From Pseudonocardia abyssalis (GTDB lineage Bacteria > Actinomycetota > Actinomycetes > Mycobacteriales > Pseudonocardiaceae), in the NCBI RefSeq assembly GCF_019263705.2, contig NZ_JADQDK010000001.1, forward strand, positions 3,162,001-3,226,000: DNA of 64,000 bases, written 5' to 3'. Both the position numbers and the translations under genes were made by a program. Below, in pieces: positions 47,881 through 54,895 of this stretch. Every line of letters starts with the position of its first letter. The first letter of the stretch is position 1. Below the pieces are notes generated by a model that saw nothing but the letters and a program-made list of their open reading frames with translations, was not told the DNA's origin and did no database searches.

Positions 47881-49146
47881 TCACGGCAGGTCCCCCGTGG
47901 TCACCAGGTGCTGCCCGGGTTCGGTCGCGTCGAGCGACCGGAACGCCGGGGCGACGAGTGCCGCGATCGCCGTGGCCGCGGCGAGGACGGCGAGGACGAC
48001 CCCCGCCGCGGGCAGCCCGGCGGTGGCGGCGACGGCCGCGAGCGGGGCGGCGGTGACCGCGGGTGCGGCGAGCATCAGCGTGTTCTGCGCGCCGAGCACG
48101 CGACCGCGCATCCCGTCCGGGGTGGCCTCCACGGTCAGGACGCCGAGCACCGCCGACGCCGGGGCGTTGGTGAGCCCGACCAGTCCGGCACCCCCGAGCA
48201 CCACCCACGGCGACGCGAGGCTGCCGACGGCGGCGAACCCGCCCAGCGTGCCGATCATCCCGGTCACGAACCAGGTGCGGCGGCCGATCCGCCCGATGGT
48301 GGCGACGTAGAGCGCGGATCCGGCGATGCCGCCCGCGGCGAGCGCGCTGAGCGTGAGACCCGTGAGGGCCGGCAGGTCCTCGCCGAGGAAGTAGGCGGGC
48401 ATGAGCGTGGTCTGCAACGAGCTCAGGACGGCGACGAGCACCGCGGAGACGAGGGTCGCGCCCAGGAGCAACGGGGTGCGGAACAGGAACCGCCACCCCA
48501 CCGTCAGGTCCGCGACGGCCCGCCGCACCGCGCCACCGGCCGGGCCGGGCCTGCGTCGCGGGACGTGTCCGGCACGCGGGTCGAGCACGAGCGTGGTGCC
48601 CGCGGCGAGCAGGCTCGTCGTGACCGTCGCGAGCAGCAGGGCGGGCGAGAGCCCGAGCAGCCCGATGAGCAGCCCGCCCAGCCCTGGCCCGGCCAGCAGC
48701 AGCACGTTGCCGACCGTCTCCCGCAGCGAGATCAGCCGGTCCAGCCGGCCCGGGGTGCTGCGCCCGAGCCGGGCCAGCGCGGGCAGCAGCGTCTCCTGAG
48801 CGGTCATCCCCGGCACCCGGATCACCGCGCCGACGACGGCCAGAGCCAGGAACCAGGCCATGTCCAGGCCCCACAGGGCGTCGACGACGGGCAGGGCGGC
48901 CATCGACGCCGCCGCGAGCAGGTCGGAGACGACCGACACCGCCCGGCGGTCGATCCGGTCGACGAGCAGCCCCGACACGAGACCGGTCAGGGCGGATGCG
49001 GCCATCGACGCGGTCGCCAGCAGTCCGGCGGCGAGCACGTCCCCGGTGCGGTCGAGTACGAGCAGCGGCAGCACGACCGAGGCGATGCCCTTGCCGAGCA
49101 GCGACAGCCCGTACGAGGTGAAGTAGACCCCGGCGCTGCGTCGCAT
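47881..49146 (-). CDS. MFS transporter (MefA/EntS-type exporter)
   Basis: The 421-residue permease has 12 predicted helices and the pattern SYGLSLLGKGIASVVLPLLV, DRIDRRAVSVVSDLL and GMTAQETLLPALARL of MefA/NRE-type and enterobactin-exporter-like transporters. The ATG has GGAGCG ahead of it. A 17-codon leader ORF ends 8 bases upstream of its start, and a MerR gene lies further up on the other strand with matching operator palindromes, so drug-inducible export is likely by inference. Confidence 0.85.
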   Translation of the reverse strand: MRRSAGVYFTSYGLSLLGKGIASVVLPLLVLDRTGDVLAAGLLATASMAASALTGLVSGLLVDRIDRRAVSVVSDLLAAASMAALPVVDALWGLDMAWFLALAVVGAVIRVPGMTAQETLLPALARLGRSTPGRLDRLISLRETVGNVLLLAGPGLGGLLIGLLGLSPALLLATVTTSLLAAGTTLVLDPRAGHVPRRRPGPAGGAVRRAVADLTVGWRFLFRTPLLLGATLVSAVLVAVLSSLQTTLMPAYFLGEDLPALTGLTLSALAAGGIAGSALYVATIGRIGRRTWFVTGMIGTLGGFAAVGSLASPWVVLGGAGLVGLTNAPASAVLGVLTVEATPDGMRGRVLGAQNTLMLAAPAVTAAPLAAVAATAGLPAAGVVLAVLAAATAIAALVAPAFRSLDATEPGQHLVTTGDLP

Positions 49147-49154
49147 GTCGCTCC

Positions 49155-49208
49155 TCAGGCCGGGGTGACGCGCCGCGCGGTGCTCGGCGCCGGGGCGGTC
49201 ACGGTCAT
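49155..49208 (-). CDS. 17-residue leader peptide upstream of the MFS exporter
   Basis: A tiny ORF (MTVTAPAPSTARRVTPA) has its own strong ribosome site (AGGAGG, six bases before ATG). Its TGA stop runs into the ribosome site of the exporter gene (TGAGGAGCGACATG). This is the arrangement of translational attenuators or coupled leader peptides of resistance genes. No homologue is known to me, and it may simply be a coupled leader. Confidence 0.5.
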   Translation of the reverse strand: MTVTAPAPSTARRVTPA

Positions 49209-49257
49209 GAGGTCCTCCTGGTTCGTGGTTCGTCCTGTTCGGGCCCCAGGCAAGCGC

Positions 49258-49272
49258 GTGCCGCTGCGGCAC
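49258..49272 (-). promoter_or_regulatory. operator palindrome, exporter side
   Basis: GTGCCGCTGCGGCAC is a perfect 15-bp dyad, about 50 bp upstream of the leader ORF. On the minus strand it is flanked by TTGCGT on one side. An identical sequence occurs in front of the MerR gene, as expected for a MerR-type regulator that controls itself and the exporter. Confidence 0.6.
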
Positions 49273-49289
49273 ACGCAAGCCGGTTGTGA

Positions 49290-49600
49290 CACCGACCACT
49301 CATCCCGGCGGAACGGCGCGAGGCGGTGCGCGGGCGGCTCGGTGCCCTGCCGGTGGCGCACGACGTGGTCCCGGGTCCGGCGGGTGACGTGGTGCGTGCG
49401 CAGGATCGGCGCGTGCTCACCACCGGGGACGATCAGCACGTCGACGTCGGCGTCCTCGCTGATCAGGGCATCGACCAGGCGCAGGGTGTGCGACCGCAGG
49501 TCCGCGGCCTCGACCGCGCGCCCGCGAGCCGGTCGTGGTCCTGATCGACGGGTCGAACGCGTCGGCGCGGGTGCCCCCGGGCAGCCACTCCGGAGCGACC
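49290..49600 (-). pseudogene. remnant of an S9 (prolyl-oligopeptidase-like) peptidase gene
   Basis: On the minus strand the segment TLRLVDALISEDADVDVLIV with PGGEHAPILRTHHVTRR and RDHVVRHRQGTEPPAHRLAP matches the C-terminal end of dipeptidyl-peptidase/prolyl-oligopeptidase proteins, including the region of the catalytic His (PGGEHAP). Upstream, DAFDPSIRTTTGS is in another frame. No start, no nucleophile Ser region and no clean frame exist, so this is a decayed fragment of a gene between the MerR and exporter genes. Its limits are approximate. Confidence 0.45.
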
Positions 49601-49762
49601 CGGGCGGCGGGGAGCCGGCAGGCGCGGTGGGGGGCGGGCAGCTGCTCGGCGCGGGCGGGTCGGCGTGGCCGAGTCGGGTCATGACCGGAGGGGACGCCCG
49701 GCCGCCGCGGCACACTCGACCCCGGCACCGGGTGACCTGAGCCACTCCCGCCCCGACCCCCT

Positions 49763-49792
49763 TGACCGTGCCGCTGCGGCACACCGTTCACT
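49763..49792 (+). promoter_or_regulatory. MerR-gene promoter with operator palindrome
   Basis: TTGACC (49763-49768) is followed by the same palindrome GTGCCGCTGCGGCAC (49768-49782) and a possible -10 TTCACT (49787-49792), giving a spacer of 18 bp. Operators inside long spacers are the mark of MerR-family promoters. Confidence 0.55.
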
Positions 49793-49819
49793 GGGACCCG
49801 TCGAGACGAGGTGATGATC

Positions 49820-50566
49820 GTGTCCTGGAGCACCCGCGAGATCGCGGAGCTCGCCGGAACCAGCCTGCGCGCGGTCCGGCACTACCACGACGTCGGGCTG
49901 CTCGAGGAACCCGAGCGCCGGTCCAACGGCTACAAACAGTACGGGGTGGCCCACCTCGTCCGGGTGCTGCAGATCAAGCGCCTCACCGACCTCGGGTTCT
50001 CGCTGCCCCAGATCGCCGGCATGGGCGACGCCGCGGACCACCCCGCCGAGGCCCTGCGCACCCTCGACGCCGAGCTCTCCGCCACCATCGAGCGACTCCA
50101 GCGCGCCCGCGTCGAGCTCGGCCTCATCCTGCAGCGTTCCGTGCCGACCGACCTGCCTCCCGAGTTCGCCCCGGCCACCGGCGGGGGCGGGATGTCCGAG
50201 GCCGACCGCTCCTTCGTCATCGTCCTGAGCCGCGTCCTCGGGCCGGAGCGGCTGCAGGTGTGGGCCGACCTGCTGCAGAACCTCCCCGCCGATGCCGCGG
50301 CGGACGAGTTCGACGACCTGCCCGCCGACGCCGACGAGGAGACCCGCCAGGCCGTGGCCGGGCGCCTGGTCCCCTACATCCACGCGCTCTTCGCCGAGCA
50401 CCCCGGCCTCGCCGCCCCGCACACCGACGCCCCGCGCGGCGCCCGCTTCGTCGCCGAGACGGCGGGCAAGGCCCTGCAGGACCTCTACAACCCCGCCCAG
50501 CTCGACGTCCTGCGCCGGACGAAGGGCCTGGTGGGCGATTCGCCGGGCGGCGGAGTGCAACCCTGA
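49820..50566 (+). CDS. MerR family transcriptional regulator
   Basis: The protein of about 248 residues starts (at GTG) with MSWSTREIAELAGTSLRAVR and HYHDVGLLEEPERRSNGYKQ, the MerR winged helix, followed by a helical dimerisation arm. The C-terminal region (about 115-245) lacks metal-binding cysteines and probably binds an organic ligand. I chose the GTG at 49820 because GACGAGG lies eight bases upstream; 49811 and 49814 are in-frame alternatives. It probably controls its own gene and the divergent exporter through the shared palindrome. Confidence 0.85.
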   Translation: MSWSTREIAELAGTSLRAVRHYHDVGLLEEPERRSNGYKQYGVAHLVRVLQIKRLTDLGFSLPQIAGMGDAADHPAEALRTLDAELSATIERLQRARVELGLILQRSVPTDLPPEFAPATGGGGMSEADRSFVIVLSRVLGPERLQVWADLLQNLPADAAADEFDDLPADADEETRQAVAGRLVPYIHALFAEHPGLAAPHTDAPRGARFVAETAGKALQDLYNPAQLDVLRRTKGLVGDSPGGGVQP

Positions 50567-50592
50567 CCCGGTTCAGGACCCTGATCGGGATG

Positions 50593-50636
50593 GGAGCGGG
50601 CGACGGGAATCGAACCCGCGTAGCCAGTCGGGAAGG
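50593..50636. other. partial duplicate of the tRNA-Gly 3' half (attachment-site-like)
   Basis: Bases 50593-50623 are identical to 51831-51861, the 3' part of the tRNA-Gly(TCC) gene on the minus strand. The similarity continues through cagtcgggaagg with a few changes. It lacks the 5' half of the tRNA, so it is not a gene. This is the expected far end of an element inserted at the 3' end of that tRNA. Confidence 0.7.
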
Positions 50637-50824
50637 TGTCCGATCGGCGCGCACCAGCGCCTCCACCTGCGACGACAGCCGCGCGCGACCCGCCTCCCCG
50701 GCTGCCGAGGTTTCGCACCACGTTCGATCCCATGACCATGACGCGCAGCCCCGACCACCACTACGATCAGACACGTGCTCGCGCCCCAGGAGCACGCACC
50801 CGCGACCGTCGGGAGACGCACACC

Positions 50825-51013
50825 GTGTCGACGACCGATCCTCACCCGCCGGCCGCCAGGCAACCGCTCGTCCCGTCCATCGAGGACATCGTCGGCGACT
50901 CCGCACCACTGCGATCGGCCGACGACCTCGCCCAAGCCGGCTTGGTCGACGACGGCGGGGCCGAGGAGTTCATCGCCGATCTCTACGCCATGCGCCGCTC
51001 GGACGTCGCCTGA
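50825..51013 (+). CDS. VapB-like antitoxin
   Basis: The 62-residue acidic protein from a GTG (MSTTDPHPPAARQPLVPSIE) ends with DDLAQAGLVDDGGAEEFIAD and LYAMRRSDVA, a short helical region typical of antitoxins that wrap a PIN toxin. A longer upstream frame (to 50636) has no protein-like sequence. The toxin-like frame follows without a gap (CTGA junction). DNA-binding ability is not obvious, so the assignment rests mainly on position. Confidence 0.55.
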   Translation: MSTTDPHPPAARQPLVPSIEDIVGDSAPLRSADDLAQAGLVDDGGAEEFIADLYAMRRSDVA

Positions 51014-51431
51014 GCACGCGGCGGGTCGTCCTCGACACCGACGCCGCGTCACTGATCATCAAGCAGCGCCTGCCCGGCGCGCTGCTGCGCGAGATCGTCG
51101 GCGCCCGGGCCGGCACCACCTTCGTGACTCTCGGAGAGCTGACCCGCTGGGCCACGCTGCGCCGGTGGGGCGGCCCGCGACGCGCCGAGCTCAGCACCTG
51201 GCTGGCAGCACGCCCCACGCTGCCCTACACCGACGACATCGCCCGCATCTGGGGCGAGATCTCCGCCCACGCGACCCGCCGCGGCCGCCCACGCCCCCAG
51301 AACGACACCTGCATCGCCGCCTGCTGCCTGGCCCACGACCTGCCCCCTTGTCGACGACCCTCGCCGCACTGAACGTCAAGGCCTTCCGGGACTTCGTCGA
51401 GCACGAAGGCCTGGTCCTGCTCGGCGCCTGA
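51010..51431 (+). pseudogene. VapC-like PIN toxin, frameshifted
   Basis: The frame starts with RRVVLDTDAASLIIKQRLPG and continues to NDTCIAACCLAHDLPP, matching PIN-domain toxins with the acidic residues Asp (DTDAAS), Glu (LGELTRW) and Asp (NDTCIA). After a run of five C bases (51343-51347) the frame must shift to read STTLAALNVKAFRDFVEHEG and reach a stop at 51431. There is also no normal start codon: CTG overlapping the antitoxin TGA is the only possibility. The gene is therefore probably inactive unless a shift or sequence error restores it. Confidence 0.6.
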
Positions 51432-51829
51432 AGGTCAGGCCGCCCGATCAGGAGCACGCGTACAGGCGACGACCATCGTCGGACCGAGCTCGATCATCGC
51501 GACACCAGGACACCCGAGTCCGCAGGTGACCGTAGGAAGCAAGCGCGTACCTGTTCACCGCGTCGACACCGGCCAGTCCGCCGCTTCGGGTCTCCACCGG
51601 CAGTGGTAGCAGCCGTGCCCACACCGGCGATGCCTTCCGAGAGGCATCCACCGACCCGACACCGTGCCGACCTTCATCAGGCTCAACCGCCCGACAAGAC
51701 TGCTGACGCGGGGTACAACGACCTCATGGGTCGACCCGAGTTCGCATCACCGGTTGACTCGAGCGACATCTCGCACCACGCCGGGTGGTTGATGATCCCA
51801 ACTACACTGCAAAAACTGCTGGTCAGACG
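51432..51829. other. region without recognised genes beside tRNA-Gly
   Basis: No frame in these 398 bp is protein-like and no tRNA or strong hairpin is seen. The GC content is lower than that of the flanking genes, especially near 51780-51830 (a run of aaaaa), fitting acquired or decayed DNA inside the islet. Confidence 0.4.
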
Positions 51830-51903
51830 TGGAGCGGGCGACGGGAATCGAACCCGCGTAGCTAGTTTGGAAGACTAGGGCTCTACCATTGAGCTACGCC
51901 CGC
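51830..51903 (-). tRNA. tRNA-Gly(TCC)
   Basis: The minus strand folds into a full cloverleaf: acceptor GCGGGCG pairs with CGCCCGC, the D arm is GCTC/GAGC, the anticodon arm CTAGT/ACTAG has loop CTTCCAA giving anticodon TCC, and the T arm contains GGTTCGATTCC. The CCA end is encoded. It is the attachment point of the adjacent islet. Confidence 0.95.
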
Positions 51904-51977
51904 GGCGCCCGGCGGGAGGGCCGAGCACGGTCCACTCTAGCGGACGCCCCCGATGCCCCGGAGCACGGCAGCACCCG

Positions 51978-52595
51978 TCAGATCCGGGTCGCGTGCACGA
52001 CCAGGTTGTCGGTGTAGCTGCGCTCGCCGCGGTCGAAGTCACCGGCACAGGTGACGAGCCGCAGGACGTCGTCGGCGGTCGCACCGAACACGGCGAACGT
52101 CGGGAACGCGTCCTTGGGCACCTGCTCGGTACGGTCGACGGCGTAGCGGGCCACCGTGCCGTCACCGGTCGTGACCTCCACGACCTCGCCCGGGCCGAGG
52201 TCGCGCAGCCGGTAGAAGACTGCGGGGCCGTCGCGGGAGTCGACGTGGCCGAGCAGCACCGTCGGCCCACGCCCGCCCGGACGTCCCCCCTCCCGGAACC
52301 AACCGGCCAGCGCGTAGTCCTCCGGCACCTCGGCCGAGCCGTCGGCCGCGAGGCCGAGGTGCAGCAGGTCCGAGCCCACCCCGATCGACGGGATCGCGAC
52401 GCTCGCCGGCTCGGCCGGGGCGACGGCGGACGGCGGGGCGACGGCGGACGGCGGGGCGACGGCGGACGGCGGGGCGACGGCGGACGGCGGCGACGTGTCG
52501 GCCGTGCCGGCAGGGGCCGCGACCGGCGCCGCCCCGCACCCCGTGACGAGCACGAGGGCGGCGGCGCCGCCGATCAGCAGGTCAGTCCTGCGCAC
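51978..52595 (-). CDS. class F sortase, predicted lipoprotein
   Basis: The 205-residue protein starts at GTG and has a lipobox ending LVTGC (Cys20), a Pro/Ser/Ala-rich linker with four PPSAVA repeats (36-60), and a sortase domain. The catalytic His117 (LLGHVDS), Cys183 (LVTCAGDFD) and Arg192 (RSYTDN) match class F sortases, which join surface proteins to peptidoglycan or each other. A lipoprotein anchor for a sortase is unusual. The start overlaps the CHRD gene by 14 bp, so the two are cotranscribed. Confidence 0.85.
   Translation of the reverse strand: MRRTDLLIGGAAALVLVTGCGAAPVAAPAGTADTSPPSAVAPPSAVAPPSAVAPPSAVAPAEPASVAIPSIGVGSDLLHLGLAADGSAEVPEDYALAGWFREGGRPGGRGPTVLLGHVDSRDGPAVFYRLRDLGPGEVVEVTTGDGTVARYAVDRTEQVPKDAFPTFAVFGATADDVLRLVTCAGDFDRGERSYTDNLVVHATRI
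52421..52492. repeat. 18-bp tandem repeat in the sortase linker
   Basis: Four copies of an 18-bp unit (cgacggcggacggcgggg, the last imperfect) encode the repeated PPSAVA residues of the sortase linker. Such arrays change length by slippage and may vary among strains. Confidence 0.7.
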
Positions 52596-53280
52596 GCCGC
52601 CGGGCCACGACGGTGCCCACTCCCGCGATGCCGACCAGTGCAGCGGCACCGAGCGCGACGGGCGCCCGGTTCTCGCCCGCCGTGCCACCGGCGCCGGTGG
52701 CGACGCCTCCCATCGGCACGCTGGTGAGCTGGCCGCGGACGGCCCCGGCGGTGAAGTTCGCGGTGTGGGTGTCGGTGAAGAACGCCGACGGGTCTGCCTC
52801 GATCTGGTCGAGGGTGAAGCCCTCACCGGTGTCGGTACCCTCGGGCGCGACACCGGTGGTGAACGGGCCCTGCAGGCAACCCTCGCTGCGCAGGGTGCCG
52901 CTGCCGTCGTCCTCGGGGTTCGGGAACGCGATCCGCGGCGGGCCTGCGGCACCGGCCTCGGCCTCGTGGATGTGCGTGGCGGTGCGCGCCGGGCTCATGT
53001 ACGGCGGAGTCACCCCGTTGAGGGTGATGTCGTAGCAGATGATCTCGTCGTCACTGTTGATCCGGTAGTTGAAGGTGCCGGTGGCACCCTCCTCACCCGG
53101 GGTCGCGACGCCGTCGTTGTTGATGACCATGTCGGGCGTGGCCATCGCGGTGAACATGCTCGTGAAGGTGCTCGGCTCCGGCACCTCGGCGTCCTGGGCG
53201 GAGGCCACCCCAGCGGACAGGGCGACGGAGGCGGTGGTGATCGCGCTGAGGATCGCGATCCGGCGGACGGTGGGACGCAT
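52582..53280 (-). CDS. secreted CHRD domain protein, probable sortase substrate
   Basis: The 232-residue protein has a signal peptide (about 1-28, cleaved after ASA), a CHRD domain (about 35-185; TGTFNYRINSDDEIICYDIT, HIHEAEAGAAGPPRIAF), and a C terminus with a hydrophobic helix (about 208-227) and an RRR tail. The stretch PMGGVATGAGGTAG before that helix resembles a cell-wall sorting region, although no LPxTG motif is present. The overlapping class F sortase gene downstream makes a substrate/enzyme pair likely. Confidence 0.75.
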   Translation of the reverse strand: MRPTVRRIAILSAITTASVALSAGVASAQDAEVPEPSTFTSMFTAMATPDMVINNDGVATPGEEGATGTFNYRINSDDEIICYDITLNGVTPPYMSPARTATHIHEAEAGAAGPPRIAFPNPEDDGSGTLRSEGCLQGPFTTGVAPEGTDTGEGFTLDQIEADPSAFFTDTHTANFTAGAVRGQLTSVPMGGVATGAGGTAGENRAPVALGAAALVGIAGVGTVVARRRAQD

Positions 53281-53406
53281 GGGTTCCTCCCGGAGACAGG
53301 CCCGGCGACTGTTTCGTACCGGTTCGTCCCTTGCTACGCAGCGGGGTCGGTGGGTGTTCAGGCCGGCGGAGAACTTCCTCGAAGCACGCGCCTACACTCG
53401 ACCCGA

Positions 53407-53483
53407 CGGGGTGTGGCGCAGCTTGGTAGCGCACTCGCTTTGGGAGCGAGGGGCCGTGGGTTCAAATCCCGCCACCCCGACCA
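53407..53483 (+). tRNA. tRNA-Pro(TGG)
   Basis: The gene folds with acceptor CGGGGTG/CACCCCG, the D arm GCGC/GCGC, an anticodon stem CTCGC/GCGAG with loop TTTGGGA (anticodon TGG), a T arm with GGTTCAAATCC and encoded CCA. Its 3' 43 bp is repeated exactly at 60576-60618 and with changes at 61400 and 62499, which marks it as the integration site of the downstream elements. Confidence 0.95.
53439..53481. other. attachment site attL (3' end of tRNA-Pro)
   Basis: This 43-bp sequence from the anticodon loop to the CCA end is identical to 60576-60618. The integrase gene begins 65 bp to its right in the coordinates, in the usual arrangement. Confidence 0.85.
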
Positions 53484-53546
53484 GGTCAGAGGCATGATCG
53501 ACGATCTTGCCGACCGGTCGACAGCGGTCGGTGACAGCAACGCGGG

Positions 53547-54689
53547 TCATCGGAGTCCGTCCGTGAGCTGGTCGTCGAGCAGGGCGAGCGCGGCGCGCTG
53601 GTTGTCCAGCGAGACGTGCGCGTAGACGTTCATCGTCATCTCGATGGCGGAGTGGCCGACGATCTCCATCACCACCCGCGGACTGACGCCGAGCGCCAGC
53701 AGCAGGCTCACGCACGTGTGCCGCAGGTCGTGCAGCCGGACGCGACGCAGGCCGTGCCCCACGCACAGCGCGTGGAAGGTGCGGGTGAGCGTGCGCGGTT
53801 CGAGCGGCGTGCCCACGGTCGAGGTGAACACGTAGGGCGTGCCCTGCCAGTGCCGGGCGTCTGCCCGCTCTTTGCCCTGGCGCTCCCGGTGGTCGTCGAG
53901 GACCTGGACCAGGAAGGGCAGCAGCGGGACGGTCCGGCGGGACCGCTTGGTCTTGGTCGGCAGCTCCTGCAGCGCTCCGCCGGTGCGTTGCAGCCCGCGG
54001 GTGATCCGCACCGTGCCCTTGACCAGATCGACGTCCGACCAGTGAAGGCCGCACACCTCCGATCGCCGCAGGCCGAGCAGGAGGACGGTCGCCCACAGCG
54101 CGTACAGGCGATGGTCACGGGCCTTGCGCAGGAACTCCCGCGCCTCGTCGACGGTGAACGGCTCGATGGCGGTCACCTTCTCGGGCGTCTCGATGCGCAC
54201 GCCGCGAGCGACGTTGCGCGTCACGAGGTCCTCGGCGAAGGCGTGTTGCAGCGCGACCCGCAGCGTGGAGTGCACCCACTGCACCATCCGCGGGCTCATC
54301 TCCGACCCGCGCATGTCGTCGACCATGATCCGGACGTCCCGGACGGTCAGCCGGCTCAGCTTCTTTGACCCGATGCGGGGCACGAGGTGCAGCCGGACGT
54401 TGTTCTCGTAGCCGGCCACGGTCTGCGGGCGGACGCGGTGCGCCATGTGGACCAGCCACTCGGCGAGGAACTGCTCGACCGTCAGCGTCGTCGAGCCGGC
54501 CGCCATGCCGTCGTTGTGGCGCTTCTGCAGCTCGGCCAGCTTCGCCATGGCCTCCTTGCGGGTCCGCCCGTAGACGTAGCGCCGCTGCACCTTGTTGCCG
54601 ACGGTCCGGACGTAGGCGCCGGCGCACCAGCGGCCGTCCTTGCGCAGCCACACGCTGCCCTCGCCGTTGGCGTTCGCCTTCCTCGTCAC
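53547..54689 (-). CDS. int: tyrosine site-specific integrase
   Basis: The 380-residue recombinase starts at GTG (MTRKANANGEGSVW). It shows an N-terminal AP2-like arm-binding domain (about 8-60), a SAM-like core-binding domain (70-170) and the catalytic domain with Arg208 (LGLRRSEVC), His320-x2-Arg323 (HDLRHTC), His346 (VGHSAIE) and the nucleophile Tyr356 (MNVYAH). The GTG overlaps the excisionase stop by four bases. It would insert the element at tRNA-Pro. Confidence 0.95.
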   Translation of the reverse strand: MTRKANANGEGSVWLRKDGRWCAGAYVRTVGNKVQRRYVYGRTRKEAMAKLAELQKRHNDGMAAGSTTLTVEQFLAEWLVHMAHRVRPQTVAGYENNVRLHLVPRIGSKKLSRLTVRDVRIMVDDMRGSEMSPRMVQWVHSTLRVALQHAFAEDLVTRNVARGVRIETPEKVTAIEPFTVDEAREFLRKARDHRLYALWATVLLLGLRRSEVCGLHWSDVDLVKGTVRITRGLQRTGGALQELPTKTKRSRRTVPLLPFLVQVLDDHRERQGKERADARHWQGTPYVFTSTVGTPLEPRTLTRTFHALCVGHGLRRVRLHDLRHTCVSLLLALGVSPRVVMEIVGHSAIEMTMNVYAHVSLDNQRAALALLDDQLTDGLR

Positions 54690-54895
54690 GCGCTCCTCCG
54701 CTCGTCGAGCAGCCGGCGCATGAACGCGTGCACGGCATCCTCGGGCACGCGGCGGAGACGGCCGATCTTGACGGAGTCCAGCTCCCCGCACCGGATGAGG
54801 TCGAAGACCTTGCTCCGCCCGATGCGCAGCGCGTCGGCCGCTTCCTCGACGGTGAGGAGCAGGCGCAGCGGCGTGGTCGTGCGCGGTTCGGGCAT
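54686..54895 (-). CDS. xis: excisionase-like helix-turn-helix protein
   Basis: The 69-residue protein (MPEPRTTTPLRLLLTVEEAA) has an AlpA/MerR-type winged helix: LTVEEAADALRIGRSKVFDL and GELDSVKIGRLRRVPEDAVH. Such proteins direct the integrase to excise AICEs. Its ATG overlaps the FtsK-like gene stop (TGATG) and its end overlaps int (GTGA). Confidence 0.9.
   Translation of the reverse strand: MPEPRTTTPLRLLLTVEEAADALRIGRSKVFDLIRCGELDSVKIGRLRRVPEDAVHAFMRRLLDERRSA

Larger units (their letters stand above)
50593..51832. mobile_element. 1.24-kb islet bounded by tRNA-Gly repeats
   Basis: The islet lies on the 3' side of the minus-strand tRNA-Gly gene, between it and the partial copy at 50593. It contains a VapB-like antitoxin gene, a broken VapC-like gene and about 400 bp without recognisable genes. 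No integrase remains, so it is a decayed element or the scar of one. Confidence 0.55.

Noticed and set aside
50593..50636. Second tRNA-Gly gene
   Set aside because: Only the 3' half is present; no D arm or 5' acceptor strand can be formed.
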